A DNA stretch of 64,000 bases from Coenobita brevimanus (GCA_032717465.1 CM064690.1:26080653-26144652); one strand, 5' to 3'; positions 1 through 10,613 are shown, numbered from the stretch's first letter. The notes: a model not told the origin generated them from the letters alone. Made by a program: numbers and translations.

Positions 1-179
1 TCCAAGCCACCCTCCCTCATGCATCTTCCCACAACCTCGCTCTCTGCTCAGTCTCTCATTCTTCCTTTGGTTTCGCCTTTACATAAACGCGATATAAACA
101 CACGATAACAATTCCGTCTTTACGATCACCCCACACGTGCGATTACAACGACACTTTTACGATATTAAGTCCGCAGGTA

Positions 180-560
180 TGATTCCTACCCAACTTGTAC
201 GCCAACTCCACACGTGCAAAACTAACTCCACACGAGCATTACTAACTCCACACGTGCGTAACTAACTCCACAAATACTTAACTAACTTCACACATGCGTA
301 ACTAACTCCACACGAACGTAACTCCACACATACATAACTAACACCACACGTACGTAACTCCACACACACGTACGTAAATCCACACATACATAACTAACAC
401 CACACGAACGTAACTCCACACATACGTAACTAACTCCACACGCGCGTAACTCCACACATACGTAACTAACTCCACACGTACGTAACTCCACACATACGTA
501 ACTAACACCACACGTACGATACCAGCACCACATGTACAGTAACATTAAAACGGACTATAA
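180..560. repeat. Minisatellite, 16/20-bp CTCCACACGTNCGTAA units
   Basis: The basic unit is about 20 bp (CTAACTCCACACGTGCGTAA), with a shorter 16-bp form lacking CTAA. In the second half the two forms alternate, giving a 36-bp dimer. Many units contain CACGTG or ACGTAC palindromes. An 85-codon frame on the minus strand is only this repeat read as protein (recurring CGVSYVCVELR) and is not a gene. Confidence 0.85.
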
Positions 561-1044
561 CAATACCACATGTACAGTACAATAAAGGCCCCAACACGTA
601 CGATAACAATCCCACCTCCACGATAACTCAGATAAGCGGAGGAATAATCTCATGTACGATACCCACCCGAAACGATAACTTTCCACCACGTACAATAAAA
701 ATATCTTCATGTACGATAATCACTCCACGCATCACACCTCAAGTACGGTACGTAAATTTTCATACAAGCACGACAAAAAATCCACAGCGCACGATAACCA
801 CCAGGCACGTTAAAATCACCGTGCACAATAACCACTGCACATAACAAGTACGATAATTAACTCGGGCATAAATATAAACCCACGCAACCAGACACGTACA
901 ATAACAACCTCATACGTGCTTTAATCAGAGACGTACAATAACAATTCCACCTGTACAAAAGCTCAGTACAATAGCAATATAACAAACGTAACAACACACA
1001 TACAATATCTCTGTACAATAATAACCACAAACGTACAACTCTGT

Positions 1045-1094
<50 letters not shown>

Positions 1095-1200
1095 TATCTC
1101 TGTACAATAATAACCACACACGTACGTTAACTACAATAACAACGCCACATGCACGATAACCACTCGACACGTACGACATCGCGGGCCACAAAAACAGCCT
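561..1200. repeat. Degenerate ACGTACAATAACAA array with (AC)n at 1047-1091
   Basis: The preceding minisatellite decays into irregular repeats of CACGTACGATAACAAT type, separated by 15-30 bp. A perfect AC tract of about 45 bp interrupts it. I see no coding signal; the two short minus-strand frames here are repeat translations. Confidence 0.65.
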
Positions 1201-1420
1201 GTATGTCGAGAATTATGGAATGCTCTCACCCTCTGTTGATTTAATAGGTTCGGACGGGATTTAATTCACTCCAAATCCCACAAATTAAAGGGACGATTTA
1301 TCTGCTACACACTCACCTATAATGCATATTTGCTTTATTTAATTGGTTGGCTGGGGTGGGGATTTTTTTGATGATAATAATTTTGATGCACTCTTCGATT
1401 CACTGGGGTTACTGATTTGA

Positions 1421-1423
1421 GAG

Positions 1424-1470
<47 letters not shown>

Positions 1471-1624
1471 TATTATTATTGATACTACTACTACTACTAC
1501 TGCTACTTCTACTACCACCACTATTGCTACTACCACTACTACTACTACTACTTACCACTACTACCATTACGATTACTACTACTACTACTACAACCACTAC
1601 TGCTACTGCTAGCACCACCACCAC

Positions 1625-1663
<39 letters not shown>

Positions 1664-1666
1664 TAT
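1421..1666. repeat. Compound trinucleotide microsatellite (ATT)n-(CTA)n-(ATT)n
   Basis: About 55 bp of ATT repeats, then about 135 bp of imperfect CTA/CCA/CTG triplets, then about 45 bp of ATT. Open frames of 98-102 codons on both strands read as homopolymers (Leu/Thr/Ile; Val/Ser/Ile) and are artefacts. Confidence 0.9.
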
Positions 1667-1771
1667 TAAACAAATGGTGTCAGAGCACAGCAATGAAAAT
1701 ATTTTGTCCGCGATCATAATATCAACCTTTTTAAAGATTTATCGAATTGGAAAGGTTAAGCCCAGTTTTCA

Positions 1772-1871
1772 TTAACCTCTTCAGCACGAGGGCTTTCTTT
1801 AGGTGAAATGAAATGGTCTGGAAAAAGCAGGAGTAAACTAATCTAAGACGTTCTCGTAGTGAACGGGTTAA
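1772..1871. mobile_element. Palindromic TTAA-flanked MITE (TTAACC family)
   Basis: A 100-bp segment begins TTAACCTCTTCAGCACGAGG and ends with its near inverted complement (CTCGTAGTGAACGGGTTAA). The ends agree at about 18 of 22 positions. TTAA target sites followed by CC are characteristic of the piggyBac superfamily, so this is probably a non-autonomous derivative. No coding capacity. Related ends occur at 7.15, 13.49, 16.9, 22.1 and 30.2 kb. Confidence 0.6.
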
Positions 1872-2241
1872 ATATGATAATTAATTCATACGGATGGAGT
1901 GACTTGTATCCTTGTCCTATTATTATGAAGAATTTTGTAATATCAAAATCAAAATCTTTGTCCTATTATTATGAAGAATTTTGTTATATCAAAATCAAAA
2001 TGGCGTCTAAATTAAAAACGATTACAACGATGAAAAATGCACACACTATAAATTATTATTAAAAAAACTATGTAACTTTATAATCATGTGTGCTTTCATA
2101 ATTCTGAACTTAATTGGGATGTACTTCTTATCCACGTAATGCTTATGTAATTATAATCCTTTACGTAATTGCCTGGTAATTATCACGTACTCTGCTTGTA
2201 TCAGTATAATCCTAATTGGTCTCATTAAGGAGATTACCATT

Positions 2242-2242
<1 letters not shown>
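1872..2242. other. AT-rich unique-looking sequence
   Basis: Contains a local direct duplication of about 45 bp (CCTATTATTATGAAGAATTTTG followed by ATATCAAAATC, near 1915 and 1960). A 67-codon frame crosses it but shows no recognisable domain. Nothing else is supported. Confidence 0.5.

Positions 2243-2275
<33 letters not shown>
2243..2275. repeat. (GT)n microsatellite
   Basis: About 16 GT repeats. The frame running through it translates as Cys-Val repeats and is not a gene. Confidence 0.9.
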
Positions 2276-2278
<3 letters not shown>

Positions 2279-2364
2279 CAGTATGCATGCGTGTACGTCT
2301 ATGTGTACTCTACGTGCGCTAATGGCGAGTAAACACATGCAAAATAACTCTCCCCAAATATTCT

Positions 2365-2700
2365 GTCTCAATCACCCTATTTCCCTAGTCAATTCCAATC
2401 ACCCTGGTAGCCAATCACCCAATTTCCCTAGTCAATCACCCAATTTCTCTAGTCAATCACCCTATTTCCCTGGTCAATCACCCCTAGTTAATCACCTTAT
2501 TTCCCTAGTCAATCACCCTAGTGGTCAATCACCCCATTTCGTGTCAATCACCCTATATCCGTAATCAACCACCCTATTCCTCAATCACCTTATTTCCTTA
2601 GTTAATCACCTGTTTTCTTAGTCAATCACCCTATTTCCCTAGTCAATAACCCCATTTCCTCAGTCAATCACCCCCTTTCCCAGTCGTCCCAAATCACTAG
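2365..2700. repeat. Minisatellite CAATCACCCTATTTCCCTAGT, left part
   Basis: About 14 imperfect units of roughly 21 bp (variants CAATCACCCAATTTCCCTAGT, CAATCACCCCATTTC). The same array resumes at about 3870, so the two parts were one array split by the LINE relic between them. Confidence 0.85.
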
Positions 2701-2703
2701 TTA

Positions 2704-3858
2704 ATTTTTTTTTTTTTATAAATAACAGAACGGAGGAAGGAAAAACAAATGAGTAAAAAAAAAATAATCCATACACCAGATTACTGGTGTCCTCCGTTCA
2801 TAAAATATCTGTAACAGTTAGACTTGAACAGTTGTGAGTTGAAATTTGGAGGGAAACATCTCTGGGGAAGCGAGTTCCAGAGAGATGCAGTTCGGGGAAT
2901 GAAAGAATTCTGATATGAAGAAGTTCTGCAATGTGGTTGAGTGACATTCCAGTCATGAACGCTATCAGATGCCTGTGTAGCACGAGGGAAGGCATGGAGA
3001 GGTGGCACCATGGACGCAACTTCATCTGAGCATTTGCCAAAAAAATATCTGTAAAATAATGCAAGGGAGGCAACATTCCTTCTTACTTGCAGGGGAGGTA
3101 GTTTATATGTAATGGCAGGGTTGTTGATGATTCTAACAGCTTTGTTCTGAATTTTGTCTAGCTGTCTTAATGCAACCTCTCCACAACCATTCCACAAGGG
3201 TGAGCAATATTCAAGCTGAGAGCGCACATGACTCTTATAAATTATAGCTAACTGCTCATCGGCGAAGAAGTTACGGACTCTGTACAATAATCCAAGTTTC
3301 TTTGAGGCGGTTTTAGCAAGTGATCTGACATGAGAGGTCCAGCTGAGGGCACTGTTGAGACGCCAAGAATTTCAATACTTTTGGAGATGGGAATATTAGT
3401 AGCACTGAAGGTAATGTACGAATCTGGCAATATCTGTCTATTAGTAAACTGTATATATTTAGTTTTACTAGCATTAAGAGACAAGGTTGTTTTGTCCCCA
3501 TTCACTGATTGTAGATAGATTTTGATTTATGGAGATGGCTGTACTGAGTTCAGAGGCAGAGATATTAGACTTTGTAAATGGATGTCTGAGTGTGAATGAA
3601 CTATGTAGTGTTGAGTCATCTGCATATGAGTGAATGTGATTGTGGGTGACAAATAGGGGATCATTAATATCAACCAGAAATAGGGTTGGCGCCAGAACTG
3701 ATCCCTGCGGCACGCCGGCGTTAATTGAGTGGAAATTGGAATATACATCATCTACTTTTACTCTTATTTTCCTGTCACTAAGATATGATGAACTCAAAGG
3801 AACAAAAGACTTTAGTCCATAGCAAGGGAGTTTGGACAGTAGGGAACGGTGCCACACA
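2704..3858 (-). pseudogene. 5'-truncated non-LTR retrotransposon (Jockey/CR1-like RT relic)
   Basis: Reading the minus strand from about 3858, three frames joined by frameshifts give a non-LTR reverse transcriptase C-terminal half. The first (3474-3896) has VWHRSLLSKLPCYGL, then the RT signature AGVPQGSVLAP and the catalytic box SYADDSTL. A middle frame (3248-3505) has LNASKTKYIQF. The last (2781-3287) carries the thumb/tail region, with SQLEYCSPLWNG, RTASLWNSLPQRCF and a stop at about 2781. An A tail on that strand (T-run at 2704-2717) follows the stop by about 65 bp. The endonuclease and the N-terminal RT are absent. 5' truncation plus a poly(A) tail is normal for target-primed retrotransposition. 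Frameshifts make it inactive. Clade assignment is from motif style only. Confidence 0.88.
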
Positions 3859-3869
3859 ATTACTCTATC

Positions 3870-4560
3870 AATCACATTATCTTCACAGTCAATCATCCAA
3901 TTCCCTAAGCACCCTATTTCCCAAATTAAAATATCCCCCCAAACTCATCCCAATCAATTCTCTCTATTTCCCTATTCATCCCAATCCCTCAACTGGTCAC
4001 TCAGTCACCCTAACCCAAACGGTCTCCCTATTTCAATCCTCTTGCATCACTCCAATCACCCTGTTTCCCACTGTCACCCTATCCTAATCCGAACTCTTCA
4101 CCCCAATCAACCCAACCCTATTTCCCTACCCACGCCAATCTCTCTATTCCTCACTCTATTTTCAGCTATCAACCATCCCCCTATTCCAATTACACAATCA
4201 CCCAATATCCCCCACCCTCTCACCCTATTTTATTCTATCCTCCCATTCCAATCGCCCAATTTTCCACCATCCCCGCTATTCCAATCCCCCCAATTTTCCA
4301 CCACCACCCCCTATTTCAATCACCCTATTTTCCACCATCCCCCTATGTCAATCACCCTATTTTCCACCATCCTCCTATTTCAATCACTCAATTTTCCACC
4401 ATCCTCCTATTCCAATCACCCAATTTTACACTATTCCTATTCCAATCACCCAATTTTCCACCCCCTATTCCAATCACCCAATTTTCCACCATCCCCCTAT
4501 TCCAATCACCCAATTTTCCACCCCCCTATTCCAATCACCCTACTTCGGCCAATCACCCAG
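3870..4560. repeat. Minisatellite CAATCACCC(A/T)ATTTTCCACC, right part
   Basis: Continuation of the array at 2365-2700. It becomes most regular at 4240-4550, where units of 24-30 bp (CCTATTCCAATCACCCAATTTTCCACCATCC type) repeat about 12 times. A 276-codon plus-strand frame across it is Pro/Ser/Phe-rich repeat translation, not a gene. Confidence 0.85.
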
Positions 4561-4688
4561 CTCGCTACGGTCATATGCTATCAATCGGCCGCGTTTCACA
4601 GTCGCTGCTTCAGTTTTACACCCTGCGCATCACGACCGCTATTTTTCATCGCAAACTATTAATGAAACTCCTTTGGGGCGGAAACTGG

Positions 4689-4691
<3 letters not shown>

Positions 4692-4754
<63 letters not shown>

Positions 4755-4799
4755 CATACATTTTTGGGGAGAGGCTGGGGTGAGGAAGTTACTAATGGG

Positions 4800-4847
<48 letters not shown>

Positions 4848-4848
4848 A
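4692..4848. repeat. (GA)n and (GACA)n microsatellites
   Basis: About 30 GA repeats at 4692-4752, then after about 50 bp a shorter GA run merging into about nine GACA units ending near 4848. Frames through it read Arg-Glu or Asp-Arg-Gln-Thr repeats. Confidence 0.9.
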
Positions 4849-5049
4849 TGTGCATGAGTCTGTGTGTACGTAGGTGGGTATGTGCGTTTATGTGCGTGTG
4901 TATTAACCCTCTACGCACCAGCCGTGGACCGTTCACTAACAACTATCGTATGACGGCACCCGCACTACAATACTTACAATATTTACCAGTGTTATGGAAG
5001 GGGCTAAAGGAGATGGTTTGTTAACGCTCTAAGCTCACCCCTCACTCCT

Positions 5050-5410
5050 AGGCACGTATTCCCGGCGATTAAGTGAGCTTCCAAACACTTTTCCCTAAGC
5101 GATTTATTTTAGAAGCTCCCGAACACTCTTCTCAAAGCGATTTATTTTGGAAGCTCCCAAACACCTTTCCCTAAGCGATTTATTTTGGAAGCTCCCGAAC
5201 ACTTTTCCTAAGCGATTTATTTTGGAAGCTCCCGAACACTTTTCTCTAAGCGATTTCTTTTGGAAGCTCCCGAACACTCTTCTCAAAGCAATTTATTTTG
5301 GAAACTCCCGAACACTTTTCTCTAAGCGATTTAGTTTGAAAGCTTCCGAACACTTTTCTCTAAGCGATTTATTTTAGAAGCTCCCGAACACTTTTTTACT
5401 ACGCGATCTA
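5050..5410. repeat. 38-bp minisatellite derived from a MITE arm
   Basis: About nine units of 38 bp with core GCGATTTATTTTGGAAGCTC followed by CCGAACACTTTTCYCTAA. The unit matches the inverted-repeat arm of the palindromic elements at 16715-16890 and 42029-42240. A matching opposite arm (AAAATAAATCGCTACGGAAG) stands at 5512-5531. The 60- and 76-codon frames are repeat translations. Confidence 0.9.
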
Positions 5411-5489
5411 GTTTGTTACATCTCACCGTCCTCTTCTGTGTTCCATAATTCCTTTCAGTGTCCCCATGCTCTACATAACTAGCATTCAC

Positions 5490-5570
5490 AGGGATATTAA
5501 CCTCCCATATCCAAAAATAAATCGCTACGGAAGAGCCCTGACTCTTTCAATTCGACGATGAGGCTTTGAT
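5490..5570. mobile_element. Right arm of the palindromic element bounding the 38-bp array
   Basis: GGATATTAACCTCCCATATC then AAAATAAATCGCTACGGAAG is the inverted complement of the left part of the 16.7-kb element (CGATTT, GATATGG, GGTTAATATCC). With the array it makes one element whose left arm has been multiplied. Confidence 0.6.
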
Positions 5571-5579
5571 CCCCTTCTT

Positions 5580-5745
5580 GCTGCCTCCAGACGATTTTAT
5601 TCAGCTGGGGAAAGAGGCTGGGAGGGTACCTGAAGGCTCTATCAAACCCCTCCAGTCAGAAAAATCTCTCCAGGACTGAATAAAATCGTCTGGAATGGTC
5701 AAAATAAAAACCACCAAGAAGTTAACGATACTGAAAGGTTAATTG
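5580..5745. mobile_element. Palindromic MITE with two ACGATTTTATTCAG motifs
   Basis: CCAGACGATTTTATTCAGC at 5587 and its inverted copy CTGAATAAAATCGTCTGG at 5676-5693 face each other across about 70 bp, so the segment can fold into a hairpin. The same motif occurs at nine or more further places in the window. No TTAA-bounded edge could be fixed with certainty. Confidence 0.55.
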
Positions 5746-5794
5746 TAGTAGTAGTAGTAGTGGTAGCAGTAGTAGTAGTAGTAATAGTAGTAGC

Positions 5795-5935
5795 AGTACT
5801 TTGAACCCCCTTTCCGCAGCCCACCATCCTCATTTAGGGCGATGGGTAAGGGACTGAGGGGCGTTTGTATTACCGGGCAGCTCCAGCGCTCGATCATTTC
5901 AGTGCCACCACATGAAGGCGTCCCTCTCCAGCATC
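5795..5935 (-). mobile_element. Short dispersed repeat, GGCGTCCCTCTCCAGC family, copy 1
   Basis: Shares AGTGCCACCACATGAAGGCG then TCCCTCTCCAGC, and upstream CCACCATCCTCATTTAGGGC, with copies at 21.66-21.83, 45.26-45.42 and 53.64-53.76 kb. Copies lie on both strands. The orientation is set by the T-run (A tail on the minus strand) beside the 21.6-kb copy. No RNA polymerase III boxes were recognised. Confidence 0.55.
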
Positions 5936-5939
5936 ATTA

Positions 5940-6416
5940 ATAGACTTAATTACCTATAGCCCTAACAGGTAATTAGTGAGAGGTATAAAGTCGTTTGGAA
6001 GAAGTCAGAATGAAGTACTTAAGTGATGATCAGTAGGCTATTGCAATGGTTGTCAAAGGAGAAGGCACGCTGAAGAGTAGTTTCCTATATAATGACGATA
6101 GAAGAGAGAGGTGCTACATTGCGGAGATGAAAAATAGATGAGAGCCGGAGATAGACGTGAGTCGGTATAGGAGTTAAAGAAAGGAAGGTGACTCTAACCA
6201 GGTAAAAGAGTCAAGGAACTAGAAATCATGCAATGGAAGACTAGAGTTGCCCCGACCGTGAGAGGGTTAATCGTCTTCCCCTAATTATCCCCTCATTATC
6301 CAGCTAATTATCCAGGCAGGTGGGTGTTGAATCCCTCCCCTCCATGCATGATAACTTAATAATTAAATATACGAATTATCACGCAGTTAATAAAGAGACT
6401 GCATTACACCCTGACA

Positions 6417-6418
<2 letters not shown>
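5940..6418. other. Non-coding, with a TTAA-type MITE edge near 6265
   Basis: Mostly featureless. CTAGAGTTGCCCCGACCGTG followed by AGAGGGTTAA at about 6241-6271 resembles the edge GTTGTCCCGAACGTGAGGGG at 30.25 kb, so a degraded MITE end is likely. Confidence 0.4.
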
Positions 6419-6451
<33 letters not shown>

Positions 6452-7017
6452 GGGAGGGGGGGTGAGTATTGCATGATGTTTGCGTGCATGTAAATTGCGT
6501 ATCATTACATTGTGAATATTGCTTACGTTGGTGTGTGCCTGTGTGCGTATATTTGTGTGTGTGTGTGTGTGTGTGTGTAAAGTGCGTGTTTGCGTGAGTA
6601 CCACTATAAATACAGTGTGTGTGTGTGTATGTGTGTAGATCTGTTATTTAATTGCTTCTCTTCATATAGTACGCTGCGCCACTGAAGAAGGGGAAGGGGA
6701 GGGAGGGGGAAGAGGGAGGGGAAAAGGTAAGGGAGAGGGAAGGGGAAGGGGAAGTGGAGGGAGAGGAGGAGGAAGGGGAAAGTGACAGACAGGACAAAGG
6801 GAGTGGAAAAGAGGCAAATAAAGAGAAGGGGAAAGGAAGGGAGGGGAACTGGATAAAGGGAGATTAGAGGGAAGGAGAGGGAAAAGAAGGGGGAGGGAAA
6901 GGAGAAAGGGGCGGTAAAAGAGGAGAGGGAGAGGAGAGATGGTGATGGAAAGGAGAAAAGGAAAGAGAGAAGTGAAGGGCGAAGGAAGAGGTGTGGAAAG
7001 GAAGAGGGGAATGAAAG

Positions 7018-7018
<1 letters not shown>
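6419..7018. repeat. (GA)n, (GT)n and polypurine tract
   Basis: (GA)n at 6419-6448 and (GT)n at 6550-6577 lead into about 330 bp that is almost wholly purine on the plus strand (GGGGAAGGGGAGGG type). The 175-codon minus-strand frame is a Ser/Leu/Pro/Phe translation of the tract. Confidence 0.85.

Positions 7019-7066
<48 letters not shown>
7019..7066. repeat. (CT)n microsatellite
   Basis: About 23 CT repeats directly after a purine tract, so the purine strand switches abruptly here. Confidence 0.9.
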
Positions 7067-7068
<2 letters not shown>

Positions 7069-7150
7069 CCTCAATGTTACATCAATTTTTTCCATCATCG
7101 CATTTACACCGCCTCTCTTAACTCTCCCCACCCCCCTCGATACCAGATCA

Positions 7151-7225
7151 TTAACCCCTTCAGCCCGATGGCGCCTCTTATTTTTTGCCTCGTTATCTCC
7201 AGACGATTTTATTCAGCAAAGGAAA
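7151..7225. mobile_element. TTAACCCCTTCAG MITE, left part
   Basis: ATTAACCCCTTCAGCCCGAT then GGCGCCTC, about 20 bp, and CCAGACGATTTTATTCAGC at 7199-7217. The order matches the reverse complement of the element at 16903-16988 and the one at 13490-13583. The right edge is lost in the following purine tract. Confidence 0.6.
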
Positions 7226-8405
7226 GGGTGAAAATGAGGTGAAACGAGAGGGGAAGAGAGAGGGGAGGAGGAGGAAGAAACGGGGAGAGAGGGAGGGGAG
7301 GAAATGGGAAGAGTGGGAGGGAAGGAGAAGGGGAAAGGGGGAGGGGAGGTAAAGGTGGGAGGAAAGGGGGGTGAGGAGAAGGGGAGAGAAAAAACGAGGT
7401 GAAAAGAGGGGATGAGAGGAGAGGAAGGAGGGGAATACAGTAGAGAGGGGAGAGGGGAAGAGAGCTGAGAAGAGAGAGGGGTAGGAAAGGAGCGGGCGAG
7501 GAGAGGGAAAGGGATGAAAGAGGGGAAGAGAGTGGAGAGGGGCGGATGGGAGAGGAAGTAGGACAGACCAATGGGGAGGGGGAGGAAGAGGGGGAGAGGG
7601 GGAGAGAGGAGGAGATTATTTATTACAATGTTGTTGATCTAGCACCAAATGGGGGGAGGGAAGGGGAAGGCGTGAGGTGGAGGAGGGAGTGGGGGGAAGA
7701 GGTGAGTTGGGGTGTGGGGGGGCCAGGTAATCGAGCCTGCAGGGGGGCAATTCCAGCGAGTTTTCAGAGTGATCACCCCCTCCCCTCTATAATCACCCCC
7801 TCCCCTTCCCCCTTAATAGCCCTCTCCCCCCTATAATTCCCCCCTACTGGCCAAACTACTAATAATGTGACAATTAATCAGGTTAGACCCGCCATCACCT
7901 ACGTCATCGCATCAACATAAGCCTGCGGGATGGAGGAGGGAGGGGAGGGAAGGGAAGGGAAGGGAAGGGAAGGGAAGAGAAGGGAAGGGAAGGGAAGGGA
8001 AGGGAAGGGAAGGGAAGAGAAGAGAAGGGAAGGGAAGGGAGGGGAAGAGAAGGGAAGGGAAGGGACGGGGAGGGAAAGGAAGGGGTGGGAGGGTGGAAAA
8101 GAGAGGGCAGGGGAAGGGAAGTGGATGGCAGAGCGATTGGGAAGAAGAAAGGGGAGAAGAGGGACTCTGGATGGATGGGAAAGAGAAAGGAGGAGAGAGG
8201 GAGGGGGCGAGGGAAGAAATGAGAATTAGAGGGAAAGGAAGAGAAGGAAATAAGCGTGGGCTAGGCAGTGGAATGGAGTGAGGAGGTGAAGTGAAGGGAA
8301 TGACAAGATGGAAGTGAAGATAGGAGATGAGGTGATGGGAATGAAGAGATGGAAGGGAAGAGGAGAGGAGGTGGGGGAAGGGAATGAACGAGATGGAAGG
8401 GTTTG
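7226..8405. repeat. Polypurine tract with (GGGAA)n core
   Basis: Purine-rich on the plus strand except 7730-7920, which is mixed and includes CCCCTCCC runs. The most regular part is 7930-8090, where GGGAA and AGGGA pentamers repeat about 30 times. Frames read as Gly/Glu/Arg/Lys on plus and Ser/Pro/Leu on minus. No gene. Confidence 0.85.
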
Positions 8406-8490
8406 GTTCTGTTTAACTAAAATCGTCTGTTTTTAGTCTAAATGAAGTTAGTAAATGAATCCATGGGAGCAAAATAGTTAACATGCAGAC

Positions 8491-8507
8491 TCTCTCTCTC
8501 TCTCTCT

Positions 8508-8579
<72 letters not shown>
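8491..8579. repeat. (CT)n-(AC)n compound microsatellite
   Basis: About 9 CT repeats, a 3-bp break, then about 33 AC repeats. TAAAATCGTCTG at 8418-8429 just upstream is a half copy of the dispersed MITE motif. Confidence 0.9.
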
Positions 8580-8580
<1 letters not shown>

Positions 8581-9009
8581 GTAGCACTCTGGTCTCAACA
8601 CAACACCAATCACCTCCTTCCTACCACGCTTTGCACCAACACCGCAGCAAAACACAACACCCACATCATTCTATCATAACCAGAGTCAATTTACAGCGGC
8701 TTCAAGCTTATGTATCTGTTAATTCAAGCGTAGCACAGCAATAATTTAATCAGCTTGGCATTATGTTTGCGCACAGAGAGGAAAGATAGACACTGAGCCG
8801 TATAGCAGGTCACTGTTATAGCATTTAACTAACCTCCCTAATTAACGATACACCTGTCCAACTAAGAATCGATGTATCTATCTATCTACTTATAGCTATC
8901 TATATGCCTACCTGTATCTATTTATCTATCTACCTATATAAAAATCAAAACCCACGTCAGTAATTGGACAGGAAAGATTTACACTGCACAGAGAGGGTCA
9001 GTGAATTTA

Positions 9010-9012
<3 letters not shown>
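8581..9012. other. Non-coding, short ATCT repeats
   Basis: Holds irregular TATCTATCT tetranucleotides at about 8873-8940. Nothing else is recognisable. Confidence 0.45.
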
Positions 9013-9070
<58 letters not shown>

Positions 9071-9072
9071 TT
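9013..9072. repeat. (CT)n microsatellite
   Basis: About 24 CT repeats followed by a few CA repeats. The overlapping frame is Leu-Ser repeats. Confidence 0.9.
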
Positions 9073-9082
9073 TATATATACA

Positions 9083-9140
9083 AAATAAATCGCCAAGGAA
9101 GAGATGTTTACGCAGTCTCCCATGAGAATATGGCCCTTAA
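9083..9140. mobile_element. Half copy of the AAATAAATCGC palindromic element
   Basis: AAAATAAATCGCCAAGGAAG, AGATGTTTACGCAGTCTCCC and GAGAATATGGCCC parallel the arm at 29.80-29.86 kb (AAATCGCTAAGGGAAGGGTG ... GACGAGAATACGGACCCC). The opposite arm is missing; a TTTAT-rich stretch follows. Confidence 0.5.
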
Positions 9141-9159
9141 GTGGGTGGCCAAAATGAAG

Positions 9160-9380
9160 GAGACAATTTACCTATTTATATATTTATCTATATCATTTAT
9201 TTATATTTACCTTATTTGTTTCTTATTTACCTGTATTCATTTTATTTACTTTTATTTCCTTTATTTAATATTTTACTTATTTTTATTTTATTTATTATTT
9301 ATTTAGTTTTATTACCATGTGATTATTATATTTATCTTTCCTGCCAATATTTAGCCATTTTTATTTTCCATCTTTAAAAA
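9160..9380. repeat. Cryptic (TTTAT)n / ATTTATCT-rich tract
   Basis: Irregular ATTTA, TTTATTTA and TATCTATA units with few G or C. The frame of about 100 codons reads Tyr/Ile/Phe/Leu and is compositional. Confidence 0.65.
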
Positions 9381-9449
9381 TCCAGCTGGTCCATTAACAC
9401 ATTTCATCCGTTTTTCTTAACTAATTTTGTAGCATCAGAAATTTCGGGG

Positions 9450-9850
9450 AAAGAGAGAGAGAGAGAGAGAGAGAGAACTATAGGTCACTAGGACTCCGAC
9501 TCTCTCTCTCTCTCTCTCCCGGAAGCGATATGGTGTAATAATGGGATGAGGACAGGGGACAGGGAAGGGGGAAGGGAAGGGGGGAGGAGGAAGGGAGGGG
9601 ACGGAGATAGGAAAAATGTGAACAACAACAACAGTAAGAAGAAGAAGAAGAAGAAAAGAAGAAGAAGAAGAAGACGATGATGATGATGATAATGATGATA
9701 ATGATGATGATGATGATGACGATGATGATGAAGAAGAAGAAGAAGACGGAGAAAGTAACTACTACTACCACTACTACTACTACTACTAGCTACTACTACT
9801 ACGACTAATAATAATAATAATAATAATAACAATAATAATAATAATAACTC
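9450..9850. repeat. (GA)n, purine tract and (AAG)n-(GAT)n-(CTA)n-(AAT)n block
   Basis: (GA)n at 9453-9475 and (CT)n at 9500-9517, then a purine stretch to about 9610, then triplet repeats in order AAG, GAT, AAG, CTA and AAT to 9847. Several triplet families lie head to tail. Minus-strand frames are homopolymer translations. Confidence 0.85.
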
Positions 9851-9900
9851 AAACCACCCTCAATTCCATGCAACAAAAACTCCATCGTAAAGAAACAACT

Positions 9901-10128
9901 CTATATTCACTTCACTCTAACTTGGCCTAGAATTGCCATCTCGCCATCACGAATGCTGGATAGTAGCAAGAGATTAACACTACTATATGGGACTAGTCAC
10001 GAAGAAGTGCTATGGTAAGGATGTAGTGTCGTAGTACTATATTGTTTTGCCATAGAGATACGTGAAATAAGCTTTGAAAAAAAACAAACGACGAATATCT
10101 GGATCAGGTTAAGGTAAAATGAGTATAG
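9901..10128. mobile_element. 225-bp TA-type MITE, copy 1
   Basis: Begins CTATATTCACTTCACTCTAA then CTTGGCC, and ends with the inverted counterpart GATCAGGTTAAGGTAAAATG then AGTATAG. The roughly 27-bp ends are imperfect inverted repeats finishing in CTATA/TATAG, suggesting insertion at TA (Tc1/mariner-like). The interior contains the family block GACTAGTCACGAAGAAGTGC. Non-coding. Other copies: 19668-19886, 25495-25709, 29897-30113, 36747-36865, and an isolated end at 36969. Confidence 0.8.
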
Positions 10129-10146
10129 TAAATCCACGAAAGGTAA

Positions 10147-10262
10147 TCATCATCATCATCATCATCATCACTGTCATCATAATCATCATCACCACCTTCA
10201 CCATTATTATCATCATCATCACCATCATCATCATCATTATCATCATCATCATCATCATCACC
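10147..10262. repeat. (ATC)n microsatellite
   Basis: About 38 imperfect ATC/ACC/ATT triplets. The 71-codon frame is poly-Ile/Thr. Confidence 0.9.
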
Positions 10263-10410
10263 TTAACTATCAAAAGTATATCTGCTGCAATGGGCGTAAC
10301 AATAAAAAAAGAAAAAGTGAAAGACCGACAATAGTGACATCAACAGAAAGCGAAAATTATAAAAATAATCAGTATCTCAACTAACATAAATCTTTCTCTT
10401 CTTCAGGCCG

Positions 10411-10411
<1 letters not shown>

Positions 10412-10475
<64 letters not shown>

Positions 10476-10566
10476 CTTTAATGCAATGATTCAACAATAA
10501 TAATATCCATCGAACAACAGCAGTAATAACAGAAAAACAATAGTAACAAAGAGGTGATAATAACAG

Positions 10567-10613
<47 letters not shown>

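Noticed and set aside
1..1200. Telomeric or subtelomeric repeat
   Set aside because: No TTAGG arthropod telomere repeats; the CTCCACACGTNCGTAA minisatellite is different.
3474..3896. Active reverse transcriptase gene
   Set aside because: The YADD box is present, but the protein is truncated at its N-terminus and frameshifted twice downstream.
2365..4560. Possible CRISPR array from evenly spaced CAATCACCC units
   Set aside because: Units are about 21-30 bp with no unique spacers between them; it is a continuous minisatellite in an animal genome.
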